Part shown: positions 22,269 to 24,060 of the stretch, piece after piece | Layout of the letters: the number at the start of each line of letters is the position of its first letter | How positions within the stretch are numbered: the stretch's first letter is position 1 | Assembly (NCBI GenBank): GCA_003646875.1 | Contig: QMLT01000002.1 | Span: 1-24,060, forward strand | Reading direction: 5' to 3' | From: Deltaproteobacteria bacterium | Lineage (GTDB): Bacteria; Desulfobacterota; DSM-4660; Desulfatiglandales; B25-G16 | DNA length: 24,060 nt | Notes under the pieces: model-generated | Seen by the model: only the letters and a program-made list of their open reading frames with translations | Database searches by the model: none | What the model was told of the DNA's origin: nothing | Program-made: the position numbers and the translations under genes

Positions 22269-23753
22269 TTACCCCCTGGCCTCCGCCTTTGCCTTCTCTA
22301 TTAATTCATCCTCCCTTTTTACATCCTCCAATGTCTTTGGCTTGACGCTATCGGGTTTTTCTTCTATGCCATATTTCCACTTTAAGAATTGCTCCCCCGT
22401 GGTGGGGTATAGGGCATAGGTAAGGAGGTCTTCTTCGGTTTTGGCCAGATCCCCTATCTTTTCTCTGTCTTTGGCAAGCTCTGGCTCAATAAAATCCGCA
22501 GCCCTGCCTGTTATAGGTGTCTCACCTCTTTTATATCCTTTGAGCGCCTTTTTCTGCACCTCTGGATCAACGGGTGTGGGTGTCTTTCCATAGAGACCAT
22601 AGACCAGGTCTTTGACCTGGTTGGTAATCATCTTATATTTCCCAACCAGCACATTTAATACTGCCTGAACCCCAACGATCTGTGAGGTAGGGGTGACCAG
22701 TGGAGGAGTGCCTAACTCTTTTCTGGTAATTGGTATCTCCTTATGGACCTCAGGGAGCCTATCAAGGGCATTGGCCTCTTTAAGCTGGCTGACCAGGTTA
22801 GAGATCATGCCACCAGGTATCTGGTGGGCCAGGACCCCTGTATCGATCACTGCCATCCTGTTGGTGGCAAGGTAGTCCCTATATTTTGGCGCAATGGACT
22901 CAAGATAGGTATCTAACTTAAGCAGTTTATTCAGGTCTAACCCGGTATCCCATGAGGTGCCTTGAAGGGCAACGACAAGGGGCTCTATAGCGGGCATAGC
23001 AGTTCTCATGGCAAATGGGGCGAGACAGGTGTCAACAATATCAATCCCTGCCTCGATGGCCTTCAAATAGCTCATGGATGCCATTCCGCTGGTATAATGA
23101 GTATGGAGATGAAGAGGGACCGTAATCACTTTTTTCAGTTCAGTGACAAGCTCATAGATATCATATGGCGCAACTAGCCCGGCCATATCCTTGATACGTA
23201 TGCTATCAGCGCCCATGTCCTGGAGCTGTTTGCATTTGGATATGAAATAGTCCAGATTAAACACATCCCCTCCCAGGGTTCTCTCCGTGAGGGAATAACA
23301 GATATTGCCTGAAAAGTGTTTTCCGTTGGCCTTTATCCTTTCCACAACGGTCTGAAAATTCCTGAAATCATTCAGGGCATCAAAGACCATGAATATATCA
23401 ATCCCTACCTCACAGGCCTTGTCCACAAATGCCCTGGCCACATCGTCTGCGTAATTACGATACCCAACAAGGTTCTGGCCTCTGAGCAACATGGAAAAGG
23501 GTGTTTTCTTGATATATTTTTTAAGTGTCCTTGGTCTCTCCCATGGGTCTTCTGCCAAAAACCTATGCATTGTGTCAAAGGTTGCCCCTCCCCAGACCTC
23601 CATGGACCAGAAACCGATATCTTCCATTTCTTCGGCAATGGGGATCATATCCTCTGTTCTCATTCTGGTGGCCAGATTAGACTGATGGCCATCCCTGAAT
23701 GTCATGTCCTGGATCTTAAGGGGCGTTTTAGCGCTATTTGATTTCTTTTCCAT
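22269..23753 (-). CDS. Carboxyltransferase (pyruvate carboxylase subunit B/oxaloacetate decarboxylase alpha type), no biotin domain
   Basis: A 494-residue carboxyltransferase with the TIM-barrel motifs: RDGHQS at 20-25, MEVWGGATFD at 51-60, RGQNLVGYRNYADD at 91-104, Lys188 in IKDMAG, and metal-binding HLHTHYTSGM at 215-224. A PYC/OADA conserved domain follows. The family moves a carboxyl group between biotin and pyruvate/oxaloacetate. The usual C-terminal biotinyl domain with its AMKM motif is absent; the protein ends in a charged tail. It therefore needs a separate biotin carrier protein, like the 5S subunit of transcarboxylase, and none is in this window. AGGAG (23760-23764) is placed six bases from the ATG. 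Next to a pyruvate synthase operon, it likely supplies or consumes oxaloacetate. Confidence 0.88.
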   Translation of the reverse strand: MEKKSNSAKTPLKIQDMTFRDGHQSNLATRMRTEDMIPIAEEMEDIGFWSMEVWGGATFDTMHRFLAEDPWERPRTLKKYIKKTPFSMLLRGQNLVGYRNYADDVARAFVDKACEVGIDIFMVFDALNDFRNFQTVVERIKANGKHFSGNICYSLTERTLGGDVFNLDYFISKCKQLQDMGADSIRIKDMAGLVAPYDIYELVTELKKVITVPLHLHTHYTSGMASMSYLKAIEAGIDIVDTCLAPFAMRTAMPAIEPLVVALQGTSWDTGLDLNKLLKLDTYLESIAPKYRDYLATNRMAVIDTGVLAHQIPGGMISNLVSQLKEANALDRLPEVHKEIPITRKELGTPPLVTPTSQIVGVQAVLNVLVGKYKMITNQVKDLVYGLYGKTPTPVDPEVQKKALKGYKRGETPITGRAADFIEPELAKDREKIGDLAKTEEDLLTYALYPTTGEQFLKWKYGIEEKPDSVKPKTLEDVKREDELIEKAKAEARG

Positions 23754-23816
23754 TGTTCTCTCCTTTTTTTAATTGTTTTGTAACTATTTAGCCACGAAGG
23801 CACAAAGACCCAAAGA

Positions 23817-23836
23817 CCTGCCCGACGGACGGCAGG
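23817..23836. repeat. GC-rich CCTGCC/GGCAGG palindrome, short form
   Basis: CCTGCC (23817-23822) pairs with GGCAGG (23831-23836). It is related to 8817-8836 and lies inside the TTAGCCAC element, between CAAAGA and the following CTGGGAAGATG. Confidence 0.5.
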
Positions 23837-23898
23837 CTGGGAAGATGAATATAAATTGAATAAAGACTATTATAAAGAATAATTTTATAATCTTAGTG

Positions 23899-23938
23899 CC
23901 TGCTCGCCATCGGCTTCGCCTTAGGCGAGGCGGGCGGG
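23899..23938. repeat. GC-rich palindrome, long form
   Basis: CCTGCTCGCCATCG at the left and GGCGAGGCGGGCGGG at the right match the reverse complement of the 11954-12000 copy at both ends. It splits CTTAGTG from TCTTGGTGCC, which look like one continuous phrase interrupted by insertion. Confidence 0.55.
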
Positions 23939-24060
23939 TCTTGGTGCCCCTGGCCCAGACCTGGCATGCAATGCTTAGCTATATTATATGAAATAAATAG
24001 ATATTATATAAGTTGCAATATATGCTAAGGCACTCGCGCCAGGGCAGGCTTGGTGGCTGA

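Larger units (their letters stand above)
23788..24060. repeat. TTAGCCAC...GTGGCTGA composite element, copy 3
   Basis: TTAGCCACGAAG at 23788-23799 and CTTGGTGGCTGA at 24049-24060 are inverted with two mismatches, and the right end coincides with the window edge. The sequence contains the phrases CACGAAGGCACAAAGACC and, separated by an insertion, CTTAGTG and TCTTGGTGCC. Two GC-rich palindromes lie inside it. No coding region is seen in these 270 bases. Confidence 0.55.

Overview
The window looks like a chromosomal stretch of an anaerobic bacterium of moderate-to-low G+C (by eye about 40%). The gene set fits a Desulfobacterota/deltaproteobacterial-type organism: a four-subunit pyruvate:ferredoxin oxidoreductase joined to a NuoEF-type diaphorase, a biotin-dependent carboxyltransferase without its biotin domain, and intergenic spacers crowded with small palindromic repeats. 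This placement is an inference from gene families. There is no rRNA, tRNA or CRISPR array to anchor it.

Left part (1-6873, + strand). A roughly 200-bp palindromic element precedes a bifunctional-nuclease (DUF151) gene. Then comes a run of co-oriented genes: a PHP-domain phosphoesterase, a membrane-anchored transglutaminase-like protein, an ABC-2 type ATPase and permease pair, and a second PHP protein. The last three are translationally packed; the permease overlaps the ATPase and the PHP start follows the permease stop directly.

Middle part (7008-11912, + strand). This is the most unusual region. It holds a small HxGH cytidylyltransferase, an organophosphate (GlpT/UhpT-type) MFS transporter, and a 685-residue protein that joins three parts: an inositol-1-phosphate cytidylyltransferase-like domain, a CDP-alcohol phosphotransferase domain and a HAD phosphatase domain. 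Five bases later starts an inositol-monophosphatase-family gene. Read together they outline activation, condensation and dephosphorylation steps for a phosphodiester made from a polyol phosphate, possibly a di-myo-inositol-phosphate or glycero-phospho-inositol type solute, or a lipid headgroup. The product is inferred, not proven.

Degenerate part (11897-15331). This holds nested repeats, a fragment of a histone-deacetylase-family gene, a lipoprotein gene (- strand), about 670 bp without a convincing gene, weak small ORFs, and an HIT-family hydrolase (- strand) just downstream of a small element with perfect 21-bp terminal inverted repeats.

Right part (15332-24060, - strand). A compact seven-gene operon porG-porD-porA-porB-nuoE-nuoF plus a 2Fe-2S/4Fe-4S electron-transfer subunit runs leftward from 21420. 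It probably couples 2-oxoacid oxidation or synthesis to NAD(H) through ferredoxin. Upstream on the same strand are a half-length TSUP permease and a pyruvate carboxylase subunit B/oxaloacetate decarboxylase alpha-type carboxyltransferase. Together with Por this suggests acetyl-CoA to pyruvate to oxaloacetate interconversion. The window ends in another composite repeat.

Repeats are a theme. At least four families occupy the spacers: TTCAGCCAC...GTGGCTGAA elements, a CTCGTAAAAAGTCG-ended element, a TTAGTGTCTGA-ended element, and a GC-rich CCTGCC...GGCAGG palindrome that sits inside members of the first two.
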